64,000 bases of DNA from Pseudomonas frederiksbergensis (GCF_000802155.2 NZ_JQGJ02000002.1:434001-498000); one strand, 5' to 3'. Positions 53,152 through 61,529 are shown, counted from the stretch's first letter. Notes: generated by a model from the sequence alone, not told the origin. Made by a program: numbers and translations.

Positions 53152-53189
53152 GTTGTGCGTCGCCGTTTTCCCTTGAAAGGAGAACCATC

Positions 53190-53771
53190 ATGGCCCACGC
53201 CAACCAATCCCAAGAAGCGACCACTTACTTCAATCTGCACACCGTCGGTATTGGCTACCTCAACCGTGTTCGTGAAGTACAAGTCCGCCGCGGCCAGCCA
53301 TTCATGGCCTGCGATATCGCCGCCCTGCACGGTGCCACCGATGCGGTCGAGTACACCCGCTTCGACTGTAAGGTCGCTGGAGGCGAAGCTGAACGTTTAG
53401 TACGTCTCTATATGGACGCCGTCAAAGCAGAAAAAAAGGTCTTGCTGTCGTTCCGTATCGGCGATCTGTGGATTGACCCATTTCTCTATGAGAAAGGCGA
53501 TAAACAAGGCCAACCGGGCGCCAGCCTGAAAGGTCGTCTGCTGTACATCGACTGGATCAAGGTCAACGGCACGTTCGAGTACAAAGCGCCCGCCAGGCAG
53601 GAGGCAACAGCACCTGCTGAGCAAGCGCCAAATAGTGAGCCATCCCCAACGTCGGCTGATGCCGAAGCTGAGGATACCGAAAACCCAACAGAGTCCAGGA
53701 CTGAACCTGAATCTCCACCCACTCCCCGCACGGCCCGCCGTGTCGCCACACGTACTGTTCAGTCCGCCTGA
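53190..53771 (+). CDS. STY4534/DUF3577 family ICE protein
   Basis: A 193-residue protein of the DUF3577 (STY4534) family found in SPI-7/PFGI-1-type elements. The family core covers residues 1-125: YFNLHTVGIGYLNRVREVQVRRGQPFMACDIAALHG, VEYTRFDCKVAGGEAERLV, KVLLSFRIGDLWIDPF, GRLLYIDWIKVNG. It resembles a single-strand DNA-binding OB-like protein and is annotated as replication-associated in relatives. The last 65 residues are Pro/Glu/Ala-rich and probably disordered. GAAAGGAGAAC precedes ATG 53190. A terminator follows. Confidence 0.9.
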   Translation: MAHANQSQEATTYFNLHTVGIGYLNRVREVQVRRGQPFMACDIAALHGATDAVEYTRFDCKVAGGEAERLVRLYMDAVKAEKKVLLSFRIGDLWIDPFLYEKGDKQGQPGASLKGRLLYIDWIKVNGTFEYKAPARQEATAPAEQAPNSEPSPTSADAEAEDTENPTESRTEPESPPTPRTARRVATRTVQSA

Positions 53772-53793
53772 ACAATTCACGATGTTTTACATC

Positions 53794-53820
53794 AAGGCGC
53801 TCAATCGAGCGCCTTTTCTT
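53794..53820 (+). terminator. Rho-independent terminator after the STY4534-type gene
   Basis: AAGGCGCTC (53794-53802) and GAGCGCCTT (53807-53815) pair perfectly around AATC and are followed by TTCTT. The next gene starts 23 bp later. Confidence 0.85.
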
Positions 53821-53842
53821 CAGTCAGCACAGGAGAACCAAC

Positions 53843-54100
53843 ATGGAATCCTTCTGGCTTTGCGACGACTGCCTGTTCGCTGCGGCTTACGAGGACTACA
53901 GCACGTTATCGCTCTACTACACGACGGATGAGATCGAGAAACGCATCGCCGGTCTCCATCGCGGGCTGGTTCGGCTAATGCCCGTCAGTGCCGACTTCGA
54001 CCCCGAAACTGGTCGCGGAATAAAAACCTTCTCCCCCTTGCCCTGCGATGGTTGTGACTCAGACCTGTACGGACAACGCCACCGATTCACTCGGCTGTAA
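53843..54100 (+). CDS. Small ICE protein with two CxxC pairs, 85 aa
   Basis: The protein starts MESFWLCDDCLFAAAYEDYS and ends PLPCDGCDSDLYGQRHRFTRL. The pairs CDDC (residues 7-10) and CDGC (about 68-71) could bind one metal ion, probably zinc, or form a redox pair. No membrane segment is present. AGGAGAACC precedes ATG 53843. It lies between terminators and hairpins and thus may form its own small transcription unit. Similar small proteins occur at this place in related elements, but I know of no function. Confidence 0.75.
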   Translation: MESFWLCDDCLFAAAYEDYSTLSLYYTTDEIEKRIAGLHRGLVRLMPVSADFDPETGRGIKTFSPLPCDGCDSDLYGQRHRFTRL

Positions 54101-54142
54101 AAAGTGCGTCATCGGCTAATAGCCGCGACTCTATATCCACCT

Positions 54143-54160
54143 TGGGGACACCACTCCCCA
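54143..54160 (+). promoter_or_regulatory. GGGG/CCCC leader hairpin upstream of radC
   Basis: TGGGGA (54143-54148) and TCCCCA (54155-54160) pair around CACCAC, 40 bp before the radC start, and are followed by CGGGTGTG. The arrangement repeats that at 53123-53151 before the STY4534-type gene. Confidence 0.5.
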
Positions 54161-54199
54161 CGGGTGTGTACCCCTGAATGTTCGCTTCGGAGGTACCCC

Positions 54200-54694
54200 A
54201 TGAGCACCCCACTCACCCTGATTGAAACCTCGGATGTCGAGGCTGATCGTATCGCCCACGAAAACCAGCTGATTGATGAAGCGCTACGTATTCTGGACCG
54301 TCGGCTGTTCACCCGCGGCCCTAACCTAACGTCACCTGACGCCGTGGCCTCATACCTAAAACTGCATCTTGCACCACAAGAGCATGAAGTCTTCGGTGTG
54401 ATTTTTCTCGATGCCCGCCATCGCGTTCTGGCATTCGAGATCCTCTTTCACGGGAGCATCGATGGCGCCAGCGTTTACCCCCGCCAGGTCGTCAAGCGCT
54501 CCCTAGCGCATAACGCAGCAGCTGCCATTTTCTGCCACAACCACCCCTCCGGTTGCACGGAACCCAGCCTGGCGGATCGCGCCTTGACCGCACGGTTGAA
54601 AGAGGCCTTGGACTTGATTGAAGTGCACTTATTGGATCACTTCATCGTCGGTGAAGGTCGTCCTCTCTCTCTTGCCGAGCATGGCTGGCTTTAA
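54200..54694 (+). CDS. radC: RadC family JAB-domain protein
   Basis: A 164-residue RadC-type protein (DUF2466/MPN domain) with the zinc metalloprotease-like motif [20 protein letters not shown] (HxH...D) and the preceding [32 protein letters not shown]. It lacks the N-terminal helix-hairpin-helix domain of chromosomal RadC, as usual for versions on mobile elements. Despite the name a role in DNA repair is unproven; mobile-element copies may act in antirestriction or in processing. ATG 54200 has GGAGGTACCCC upstream. Confidence 0.93.
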   Translation: MSTPLTLIETSDVEADRIAHENQLIDEALRILDRRLFTRGPNLTSPDAVASYLKLHLAPQEHEVFGVIFLDARHRVLAFEILFHGSIDGASVYPRQVVKRSLAHNAAAAIFCHNHPSGCTEPSLADRALTARLKEALDLIEVHLLDHFIVGEGRPLSLAEHGWL

Positions 54695-54703
54695 CCCCCC
54701 CCA

Positions 54704-54723
54704 AAGGCGTCTACGGACGCCTT
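54704..54723 (+). terminator. Short stem-loop after radC
   Basis: AAGGCGTC (54704-54711) and GACGCCTT (54716-54723) pair perfectly around the stable tetraloop TACG and are followed by ATTCATTT. The weak T tract suggests partial termination, allowing read-through to the gene at 54750. Confidence 0.65.
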
Positions 54724-54749
54724 ATTCATTTCCCTTCTGGAGAATCCTC

Positions 54750-55514
54750 ATGAACCCAACACCCCAACCCTTAGCTCTGCCGGAAACCTCGAATCCATTT
54801 GCTCGCGGCTACGACAAACTGCATATCAAACGACTGCTACAGATCACTTACGCAAATGACTGCCCTCCCTGCTTTCGCCCCGTACACGACGCACAAGCCC
54901 ATCTGCTCGATGATGCGTTAGAACTATTTCCCTGCCTGTTCAATGACGACGTGGCTCTGATCAGCGAGGGTCAGTCCATTCCGGATGAATTGGATGAACG
55001 CTTCCAGTCCACCGGGCTGGTACAGCAAGTGATCTATGACGTGACTGGCGCAATGCTCAACGAGCGACATCACGTCGGTGATCTGTACTCCTTGGAAGAA
55101 GCCCAAGCCTTGGTCCATCGTTTGAGCTTCGACACAGGACATTACAGCCGAACCTGGGAGCTCAGTACCGTACACCTCACTGACGAAGCGCTGCGTCACT
55201 TGGAACGCCGGGTTGGCAATTTTGACTCCAGGCCAACCGGACTGCTGTTTGAACCCTTTGCCCTACCAGACTGCAATGGCGTCGGGTGTAAGCTGATCGG
55301 CACGCCCTGGACCGACGATAACTTGGTTAAGATCGAGGGCAATCCTTACTCGTCGTTGAGGCAAGAACAGCTCGACGCCGGTACGCCGGAGGCTTTGGTC
55401 AACGTACTGTATCTGGCGGCATTGGCGGATGTGAGGTTGTTGATTTTCGACCCCGACGCTGCCGTCCTGGATGGGCTCGCCATTTATGACGAAATAGCAA
55501 CGCGTTCTACTTAA
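54750..55514 (+). CDS. ICE hypothetical protein, 254 aa (DUF5983-like?)
   Basis: A soluble protein without signal peptide. The N-terminal half (MNPTPQPLALPETSNPFARG; PCFRPVHDAQAHLLDDALELFP) is followed by LSTVHLTDEALRHLERRVGNFDSRPTGLLFEP, a pattern that recalls DUF5983, then a C-terminal half ending ADVRLLIFDPDAAVLDGLAIYDE. I do not recognise a function. TTCTGGAGAATCC precedes ATG 54750. A strong terminator follows the stop, so it closes the accessory block before the conjugation module. Confidence 0.7.
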   Translation: MNPTPQPLALPETSNPFARGYDKLHIKRLLQITYANDCPPCFRPVHDAQAHLLDDALELFPCLFNDDVALISEGQSIPDELDERFQSTGLVQQVIYDVTGAMLNERHHVGDLYSLEEAQALVHRLSFDTGHYSRTWELSTVHLTDEALRHLERRVGNFDSRPTGLLFEPFALPDCNGVGCKLIGTPWTDDNLVKIEGNPYSSLRQEQLDAGTPEALVNVLYLAALADVRLLIFDPDAAVLDGLAIYDEIATRST

Positions 55515-55558
55515 ACACAACCCGTCTTGAATCAACTTACTCACTGAATCGCTCCTTC

Positions 55559-55601
55559 ACCTCATGTCAGGTTCTGCACTGAATCTGACATGAGGTTTTT
55601 T
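55559..55601 (+). terminator. Strong terminator abutting the PilL-like start
   Basis: ACCTCATGTCAG (55559-55570) and CTGACATGAGGT (55585-55596) form a perfect 12-bp stem followed by a run of T residues. The right arm includes GAGG, the only ribosome-binding sequence for the gene starting at 55604, so the hairpin both ends upstream transcription and could hide that site in read-through transcripts. Confidence 0.88.
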
Positions 55602-55603
55602 CC

Positions 55604-56146
55604 ATGGAGCGTTTTTTCACGCCTGTCTGCCTGCTGGGCTTGCTGAGTGCCTGCACCGCGCAAATCCCGACCCCATTGCCGACTAATCCAAAGATTGATG
55701 GTGGCTCCAATCGGCCCCAGTTATCGAGGAGCCCGGCCGACGAAAGCCATCCGCCAGAGCTCCGCTATGGCCGCTATACACTGTTCAGCACCGAGCCCAC
55801 CACGGAGCAACGTGATCTTCTCGCTCAAATCATTGATGTGAGCATTCCGTCCAACCTGAATCCTTCGGTACAGGAGGCGATGCACTACGTGCTGCAGCGC
55901 TCGGGTTATTCGCTCTGCCCTTCTGCCGAACCAGTAAAGATACTTTTCACCCGGCCTCTGCCCGCAGCCCATTACCGGCTCGGCCCGATCCCATTACGCA
56001 GCGCACTGCAGGTACTGGCTGGCCCCGCCTGGCAACTCACGACCGATGAGGTTAGCCGTTCGGTCTGCTTCGAACGGGAGAAAAATGACGCTGGCACCGT
56101 GCAGATCACACCAACCTCGTCCCATCAGTCGGAGGCACGCCCATGA
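55604..56146 (+). CDS. PilL N-terminal-like conjugation lipoprotein (TIGR03748-like)
   Basis: A 180-residue lipoprotein with lipobox LLSAC (Cys16). The mature part contains ELRYGRYTLFSTEPTTEQRDLL and AMHYVLQRSGYSLCP followed by YRLGPIPLRSALQVLAGPAWQL. This is the PilL/TcpQ-like secretin-associated domain found at the start of the ICE conjugation module. It would sit on the periplasmic face of a membrane as part of the mating-pair apparatus. The stop overlaps the start of the next gene. Its ribosome-binding site lies inside the preceding terminator. Confidence 0.88.
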   Translation: MERFFTPVCLLGLLSACTAQIPTPLPTNPKIDGGSNRPQLSRSPADESHPPELRYGRYTLFSTEPTTEQRDLLAQIIDVSIPSNLNPSVQEAMHYVLQRSGYSLCPSAEPVKILFTRPLPAAHYRLGPIPLRSALQVLAGPAWQLTTDEVSRSVCFEREKNDAGTVQITPTSSHQSEARP

Positions 56147-56814
56147 AAGCCTCGACGTTTCAAACCCTCATTGTCGGCTCACTTTGCCTGGCGGTCTCCG
56201 GGCTGAGTGGTGGTTTGTATAACCAGTATCAACGCGTGACCGAGCTGGAAAATGCGAACGCCCAACGCCTACAGACCCTGGATACCCTGCAACGTGATTC
56301 AAGCACCCTCTTGGATGCACAGGAGAAGCTGCAGTACGCACTGAAAGACCTGAAACAGATGGTCGATTCCGGTGAGCAACAGGCCAATACCCTCGATCCG
56401 ATGTTGGATCAATGGGCGCAGGAGATACAGGAACTGCGCGATGGTCTGGCAGCCCGTGCTACCGAAGCCGACATGATCGCGCTACGCGCACGACTTGAGC
56501 GCGTCGAGCAGCAACTCCTGGACCTCAAAAGTCAGCCACCACTCCCACCACCGACGCACTCCTCGGCCAAGCCGAAAAAAACCGCTCAGCCCAAGCCTGC
56601 CCCGCTCCTGCCGCCATTTTCAGTGTTGAGCGTCGAGTACCGCGGTGGGGAGCGCTTTCTGGCTGTCGCACCTCCTGTCAGTCGCTCGCTCAATGATATC
56701 CAGTTGCTGCACAACGGCGAGCAGTTCGGCACATGGCAACTGAAGGTGCTGGAGCCGAACGCGGCCATCTTCGCGGTGATCAATCACTCAGACCAGACCG
56801 TGCACCTTCCTTGA
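56143..56814 (+). CDS. Membrane-anchored coiled-coil conjugation protein
   Basis: A 223-residue protein with one N-terminal membrane helix (FQTLIVGSLCLAVSGLSGGLY), a coiled coil at residues about 25-130 (VTELENANAQRLQTLDTLQ and so on), and a Pro/Lys-rich linker (residues 130-155). A C-terminal beta domain (FSVLSVEYRGGERFLAVAP) resembles PilM/PilO-type or TraB-like periplasmic domains. It is encoded between the PilL-like and TIGR03759 genes, as in related elements, and probably belongs to the transfer channel. The exact role is unknown. Confidence 0.8.
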   Translation: MKASTFQTLIVGSLCLAVSGLSGGLYNQYQRVTELENANAQRLQTLDTLQRDSSTLLDAQEKLQYALKDLKQMVDSGEQQANTLDPMLDQWAQEIQELRDGLAARATEADMIALRARLERVEQQLLDLKSQPPLPPPTHSSAKPKKTAQPKPAPLLPPFSVLSVEYRGGERFLAVAPPVSRSLNDIQLLHNGEQFGTWQLKVLEPNAAIFAVINHSDQTVHLP

Positions 56815-56823
56815 GAAACGATC

Positions 56824-57543
56824 ATGAACAGAGCGCTGCTGCCCGCCGTCGTTTGTCTCGTTTCACTGTTTAGCACGGGCGCTGCGATGAGCAACCCTAT
56901 CACGGCACCGTCACAGAACCGGGACACACAGTCCATTCCCTTGGAGCGCTCGCACTCTGAACAAGCTGCAAGCTGGGGTCTCACGGAGCAGGAGTGGACA
57001 CGCTTCGAAAAAATTCAAGCCGGCCCGCGCGGTTTCTGGAGCCCGAGCCTCGACCCATTGACCGCGCTTGGGGTAGAGGCAGAGACCGACCAAGAGCGCC
57101 AGCGCTATGCCGAATTGCAGGTAGCGCTGGAAGCCAAACGTGCCGAGCGCGAGTTGGCTTACCAAAACGCCTACACCGCAGCTTGGGCCAAGCTGTTTCC
57201 TGGACTGTTGCCGATTCAGGGTATGGCATCCCCGCCCGCTGCTAGCTCACCGGTAGAGCCCCGCCGTGCTCTGTTTGTCGAAGACCATTGCCCTGCGTGC
57301 ACCGCTGAAGCGCAGCGTCTGCAAAGCAGTGATACAGCGTTCGATATCTACCTGGTGGGTAGCCATGGTGAGGATGAACATGTCCGTGGCTGGGCGCGGC
57401 AAGCAGGCATTGATGCGAGCAAGGTCCAACACCGGCAAATCACCCTGAACCATGATCGCGGGCGCTGGTTCAGCCTGGGAGCCCCGAGACCGTTACCCGT
57501 CACATTTCAGCAGGTGAACGGACAATGGCAACGTCTCGATTGA
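56824..57543 (+). CDS. ICE protein of TIGR03759 (PFL_4693) family
   Basis: A 239-residue exported protein with signal peptide MNRALLPAVVCLVSLFSTGA. The family core is ASWGLTEQEWTRFEKIQAGPRGFWSPSLDPLTALG, and the C-terminal half has a thioredoxin-like motif with CPAC in FVEDHCPACTAEAQRLQ. It may keep disulphides of the periplasmic transfer proteins in order. The last 19 bases overlap the transglycosylase gene. Confidence 0.92.
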   Translation: MNRALLPAVVCLVSLFSTGAAMSNPITAPSQNRDTQSIPLERSHSEQAASWGLTEQEWTRFEKIQAGPRGFWSPSLDPLTALGVEAETDQERQRYAELQVALEAKRAERELAYQNAYTAAWAKLFPGLLPIQGMASPPAASSPVEPRRALFVEDHCPACTAEAQRLQSSDTAFDIYLVGSHGEDEHVRGWARQAGIDASKVQHRQITLNHDRGRWFSLGAPRPLPVTFQQVNGQWQRLD

Positions 57544-58073
57544 TTGCTATTGCGCTCCTGCTGACGGTGCACGCCGTCCGGGCAGACGAACTTCCGCCTC
57601 CGGCTTATCAACTGGCAGCGCATGACGCCAACGTTCCTTCCACGGTGTTGTTCGCGATTGCCCTGCAGGAGAGTGGCGCCCGCCTCCGTGGTCGACTGCT
57701 GCCCTGGCCCTGGACGCTGAATATTGCCGGTAGCCCTTACCGTTTCGCCAATCATCAGACCGCCTGTCACGCCTTGCTTCAGGCGCTTGCTCGGTATGAC
57801 GCCAAGCGCGTCGATGCCGGGCTTGGGCAAATCAACCTGGGTTATCACGGACAGCATTTTTCCAGTCCCTGCGAAGCCCTTGAACCCTACCGCAATCTGG
57901 CCGTGACTGCCGCGCTGCTGCAAGAACATCACACCGTTACCGGTGATTGGGTGTCAGCTGCTGGCCGCTATCACCGCCCGGCAGGAGGAACGCCGGCCGC
58001 GCGTTACCGCGTCGGCTTTTCCCGACAACTCGAACGATTGCAGGTTTCCTCTAAAGAGGGCACACCACCATGA
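57525..58073 (+). CDS. Lytic transglycosylase of the conjugation module
   Basis: A 182-residue exported enzyme with signal peptide (ATSRLIAIALLLTVHAVRA). The SLT domain has the catalytic Glu in VLFAIALQESGARLRG and the later motif VDAGLGQINLGYHG, then AAGRYHRPAGG. It cuts peptidoglycan so that the transfer channel can cross the wall. The start overlaps the TIGR03759 gene by 19 bp, and the stop overlaps the next start by 4 bp. Confidence 0.92.
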   Translation: MATSRLIAIALLLTVHAVRADELPPPAYQLAAHDANVPSTVLFAIALQESGARLRGRLLPWPWTLNIAGSPYRFANHQTACHALLQALARYDAKRVDAGLGQINLGYHGQHFSSPCEALEPYRNLAVTAALLQEHHTVTGDWVSAAGRYHRPAGGTPAARYRVGFSRQLERLQVSSKEGTPP

Positions 58074-58573
58074 AGCGAATTCCCAGTGCGTATAACTTCG
58101 CCATGCTCTTGGCAGCGTTCGCCCAGCCGGTACTGTCGTTTGCAGAAGTTCACACTCGCCCCCAGTTTGAAGCTTCCACGCCGCCAATAAACAACAAGAC
58201 CCAGCCTGCTCGGGCCATACATGCAGACCTATCTGCATTTGCCGATGAAACCTGGATACTGCCCGTGCGCAGCTCTCACTTGAGCCCAGGCCAAATCACA
58301 ACTCGCACCCTAGACATGCCGGGCTTGCAGCCATTTTTCCTTGTCGGGGAGGATCCCCAATCGTTGGCTTGGCTGCATCAGCGTGCGACTGAACTGCAAG
58401 AAATGGGGGCAGCCGGCCTCGCCGTCGAAGTGACCGATACTGAAGCCCTGGCCCGAATTCGAGCAGCCGCGCCGGGCATCACCATCCTGCCGGTCAACGG
58501 GAACGACATCGCCTCTCGCCTGAAAATTAAGCACTACCCTGTCTTAATCACAGCCACCTCACTGGAACAGTGA
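58070..58573 (+). CDS. ICE protein of TIGR03765 (PFL_4695) family
   Basis: A 167-residue exported protein (signal segment MLLAAFAQPVLSFA). The family core lies near TRTLDMPGLQPFFLVGEDPQSLAWLHQRATELQEMGAAGLAVEV and ends PVNGNDIASRLKIKHYPVLIT. It is always found between the transglycosylase and TraD genes in this class. The role is unknown; a periplasmic partner of the transfer channel is likely. Confidence 0.9.
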   Translation: MKRIPSAYNFAMLLAAFAQPVLSFAEVHTRPQFEASTPPINNKTQPARAIHADLSAFADETWILPVRSSHLSPGQITTRTLDMPGLQPFFLVGEDPQSLAWLHQRATELQEMGAAGLAVEVTDTEALARIRAAAPGITILPVNGNDIASRLKIKHYPVLITATSLEQ

Positions 58574-58582
58574 GTCTGGGTC

Positions 58583-60688
58583 ATGGCCGAGCATGCGATG
58601 GAGTCCAAACTCCGGCCCGCAGTCGAGCTGTATACCGTGGCGATCTGCGTCGCCGCGGTGGTGTTATGCGTGTACTCGCCCTGGGCCGTGGCCCTATCAC
58701 CCGAGATCGGTCTGATTGCGGCTCTGGCCTATGCCCTGTTCGGTTTGATCCGCCTCCGACAAGCCTGGGAGGTGTTGCGCTATCGGCGCAATATCCGCCG
58801 GCTGCCTCGCTACGAGCTGACCAGCCGGCAGATTCCGGTGAGCGGCAAACGTCTGTTCATGGGCCGCGGCTTTCGCTGGACCCGCCTGCACACCCAGCGC
58901 TTGGTCGAGGCCCAGGATCCGGCCGTCGCCCACTACGTCGACCAACCGACCCGTTACCGTCTGGCACGTGGACTCGAACGTAGCCTAGAACATGCACCAT
59001 TTCCGCTCTCGACATTGGCCCGTGTCACCGCCTGGGACAATGCCTTCAATCCGTTGCGCCCTTTACCCCCAGTCGGTGGCTCATCGCTGTTGCATGGGGT
59101 CGAGCCCGACGAAACGGAAGTCAGCCTGCCGCTGGGTGAACGAGTCGGACATACCCTCGTGCTGGGCACGACCCGTGTCGGCAAGACACGGCTCGCCGAG
59201 GTGTACATCACCCAAGACATCCATCGCGTCGAACATGAGGTGGTCATTGTCTTCGATCCGAAGGGCGATGCCGACCTGCTCAAGCGCATGTATGTCGAAG
59301 CCAAACGCGCCGGTCGGGAAAAGGAGTTTTATGTCTTCCATCTGGGCTGGCCGGAGATCTCCGCGCGCTACAACGCCGTGGGGCGCTTCGGGCGCATCTC
59401 GGAAGTGGCCTCACGCATCGCCGGGCAGCTCAGTGGCGAAGGCAACTCGGCGGCCTTCCGCGAGTTCGCCTGGCGCTTCGTCAATATAATCGCCCGCGCC
59501 CTGATCGAACTGGGCCGACGCCCGGACTACCTGCAAATCCAAAGACATGTGGTCAACATCGACGCACTGTTCATCGAATACGCCCAGCAGTTTTTCGCCA
59601 AGACCGACCCAAAAGCGTGGGAAGTGATTGTCCAGCTTGAAGGCAAGCTGACCGAGAAGAACATTCCCCGGCATATGGTCGGACGCGAAAAGCGCGTGGT
59701 GGCCATCGAGCAGTACCTGGCGGTGAAACGGGTATTTGATCCGGTACTGGACGGACTGCGTTCGGCTGTACGCTACGACCGTACTTACTTCGACAAAATC
59801 GTTGCCTCGCTACTGCCGCTGCTGGAGAAACTCACCACCGGCAAGACCGCCCAATTACTGGCTCCCAACTACACCGATTTAGATGACCCGCGGCCAATCT
59901 TCGACTGGATGCAAATCATCCGAAAACGCGGCATCGTTTACGTCGGCCTGGATGCGCTGACCGATGCCGAGGTGGCTGCCGCCGTGGGCAATTCAATGTT
60001 CGCCGACTTGGTCTCAGTCGCGGGCCACATCTACAAACATGGCATTGACCATGGCCTACCCCAATCGGGCGGCACCAGCGACAAGCTGCCGATCAACCTG
60101 CACGCCGATGAGTTCAACGAGTTGATGGGCGATGAATTCATCCCGCTGATCAACAAGGGTGGCGGTGCCGGCATCCAGGTAACCGCCTACACCCAGACCC
60201 TCAGCGATATCGAGGCGCGCATTGGCAACCGGGCCAAAGCCGGTCAAGTGATTGGCAACTTCAACACCCTGCAGATGCTCCGAGTGCGCGTAACCGCTAC
60301 CGCGGAGTTACTCACCAAGCAGTTGCCTATGGTGAATGTACTGACAAAAACGCTGGTATCCGGAGCCACAGACACCTCCGATCCTGAGGCCAATACCGAT
60401 TTCACTTCGTCTTCGCAGGATCGGGTCAGCAGCACCAGCGTGCCGTTGATCGAGCCCGCTCACATCGTCAGCTTGCCCAAAGGGCAAATGTTCTCCTTCC
60501 AGGCCGGTGGGCAGCTCTGGAAAGTCCGCATGCCGTTGCCAAAACCCTCCAACGACGATGCTATGCCCAAAGACCTGCAGGAGCTTACCCAGCGAATGCG
60601 GGCCACCTATAACGAGCAGGCAGGACAATGGTGGAGTGCAAGCGGTGGCGGTCCAACCACAAAATTCGATCTGGATCAGGTGGGGTAG
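58583..60688 (+). CDS. traD: Type IV coupling protein TraD (SXT/TOL subfamily)
   Basis: A 701-residue ATPase that brings the relaxosome to the transfer channel. Two membrane helices lie in residues about 17-60 (LYTVAICVAAVVLCVYSPW, LIAALAYALFGLI). The Walker A motif LGTTRVGKTRLAEV is near residue 195, Walker B is in INLHADEFNELMGDEF near 510, and TAYTQTLSDIEARIG follows. The C-terminal 60 residues are charged. It belongs to the TIGR03743 group. ATG 58583 lies 9 bp after the preceding stop. Confidence 0.96.
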   Translation: MAEHAMESKLRPAVELYTVAICVAAVVLCVYSPWAVALSPEIGLIAALAYALFGLIRLRQAWEVLRYRRNIRRLPRYELTSRQIPVSGKRLFMGRGFRWTRLHTQRLVEAQDPAVAHYVDQPTRYRLARGLERSLEHAPFPLSTLARVTAWDNAFNPLRPLPPVGGSSLLHGVEPDETEVSLPLGERVGHTLVLGTTRVGKTRLAEVYITQDIHRVEHEVVIVFDPKGDADLLKRMYVEAKRAGREKEFYVFHLGWPEISARYNAVGRFGRISEVASRIAGQLSGEGNSAAFREFAWRFVNIIARALIELGRRPDYLQIQRHVVNIDALFIEYAQQFFAKTDPKAWEVIVQLEGKLTEKNIPRHMVGREKRVVAIEQYLAVKRVFDPVLDGLRSAVRYDRTYFDKIVASLLPLLEKLTTGKTAQLLAPNYTDLDDPRPIFDWMQIIRKRGIVYVGLDALTDAEVAAAVGNSMFADLVSVAGHIYKHGIDHGLPQSGGTSDKLPINLHADEFNELMGDEFIPLINKGGGAGIQVTAYTQTLSDIEARIGNRAKAGQVIGNFNTLQMLRVRVTATAELLTKQLPMVNVLTKTLVSGATDTSDPEANTDFTSSSQDRVSSTSVPLIEPAHIVSLPKGQMFSFQAGGQLWKVRMPLPKPSNDDAMPKDLQELTQRMRATYNEQAGQWWSASGGGPTTKFDLDQVG

Positions 60689-60774
60689 CCCGCCCCGCTA
60701 CAGGTTTTGATTCAGCAGAAACGATCCAGAAGACAACGTGACGTCATCAGCGCTGCAACGCATTGGAGTAAAGG

Positions 60775-61509
60775 ATGGCGACTTCCGTACAGAACACGCC
60801 GCCACAACAACCGATCCAGCGCCCGGGATTGATTATCTCGGCAATCAGCCTCGTCCTGCGCATCATCGGCCTGCTGATGGCCTCGCTGCTATTCTCGATC
60901 CTCATCGAGTTCGCCGGTTTGCTGCTGTTCTGGAGTGACCAGGGTTGGCGACACAGCCAAGCCATGCTGACTAGTGAATTGGGTTGGCTCAGCGAGCACT
61001 TCAAATCCTCACTGATCATTCAACAACCCGGGCAGACGATTGGCCAGTGGCTGGACTTTCTCAATCAGTGGTTGTTGGTCAAGACCGGCTTTGCGGACTT
61101 TGCCCAACAGGCCCGAGTGTCGAGTCAGGGCAACGGTTTCTGGAGTTGGATCAACCAGCTCTACGTAAGCATTGAGGATTTCGTGCTGGCTGCAGTGTAT
61201 GTGGCCTTCACCTTCGTGGTGCGCCTGACCATTCTCGTCATGGCCACACCACTATTTTTGTTGGCCTCGTTCACCGGTTTTGTCGATGGTTTGATGCGTC
61301 GCGATCTACGCAAATTTGGAGCAGGACGAGAAAGCAGCTTTGTCTATCACCGCGCTAAGCGAGCTGTATTTCCACTGCTGATCGTACCCTGGATTATTTA
61401 CCTATCCCTACCGTTTTCGCTCAACCCTATAGCGTTTTTTTTGCCTTGCGCGATGATGCTCGGGATAGCAACCGCTATCACCGCGGCGACATTCAAAAAA
61501 TACATTTAA
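60775..61509 (+). CDS. ICE membrane protein of TIGR03747 (PFL_4697) family
   Basis: A 244-residue inner-membrane protein with about four helices: LIISAISLVLRIIGLLMASLLFS, FVLAAVYVAFTFVVRLTILVMATPLFLL, PLLIVPWIIYLSLPF and FFLPCAMMLGIATAITAATF. The motif FTGFVDGLMRRDLRKFGAGRESSFVYHRAKR is typical. It follows TraD in all elements of this class and is thought to be part of the coupling or channel complex. Confidence 0.92.
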   Translation: MATSVQNTPPQQPIQRPGLIISAISLVLRIIGLLMASLLFSILIEFAGLLLFWSDQGWRHSQAMLTSELGWLSEHFKSSLIIQQPGQTIGQWLDFLNQWLLVKTGFADFAQQARVSSQGNGFWSWINQLYVSIEDFVLAAVYVAFTFVVRLTILVMATPLFLLASFTGFVDGLMRRDLRKFGAGRESSFVYHRAKRAVFPLLIVPWIIYLSLPFSLNPIAFFLPCAMMLGIATAITAATFKKYI

Positions 61510-61529
61510 TAGAAAGCACTGCGGGCGTG

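Larger units (their letters stand above)
52323..53189. other. Gene-free tract of 867 bp packed with inverted repeats
   Basis: No convincing gene lies between the XRE stop and the STY4534-type start; short frames on either strand look random. The tract carries a series of perfect inverted repeats: 52498-52542, 52565-52592, 52864-52878 (GCTGTC/GACAGC), 52944-52990 (AGCATTC/GAATGCT with ACCGCT/AGCGGT nested inside), 53002-53026 (GATCCGC/GCGGATC) and 53123-53151. Such density is typical of transfer origins, single-strand replication origins or structured leader RNAs. Which of these applies cannot be decided from sequence alone. Confidence 0.6.

Noticed and set aside
58570..58983. 137-codon frame overlapping the start of traD
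   Set aside because: It lies in another frame of the TraD membrane region, rich in Arg and Pro, without a motif.
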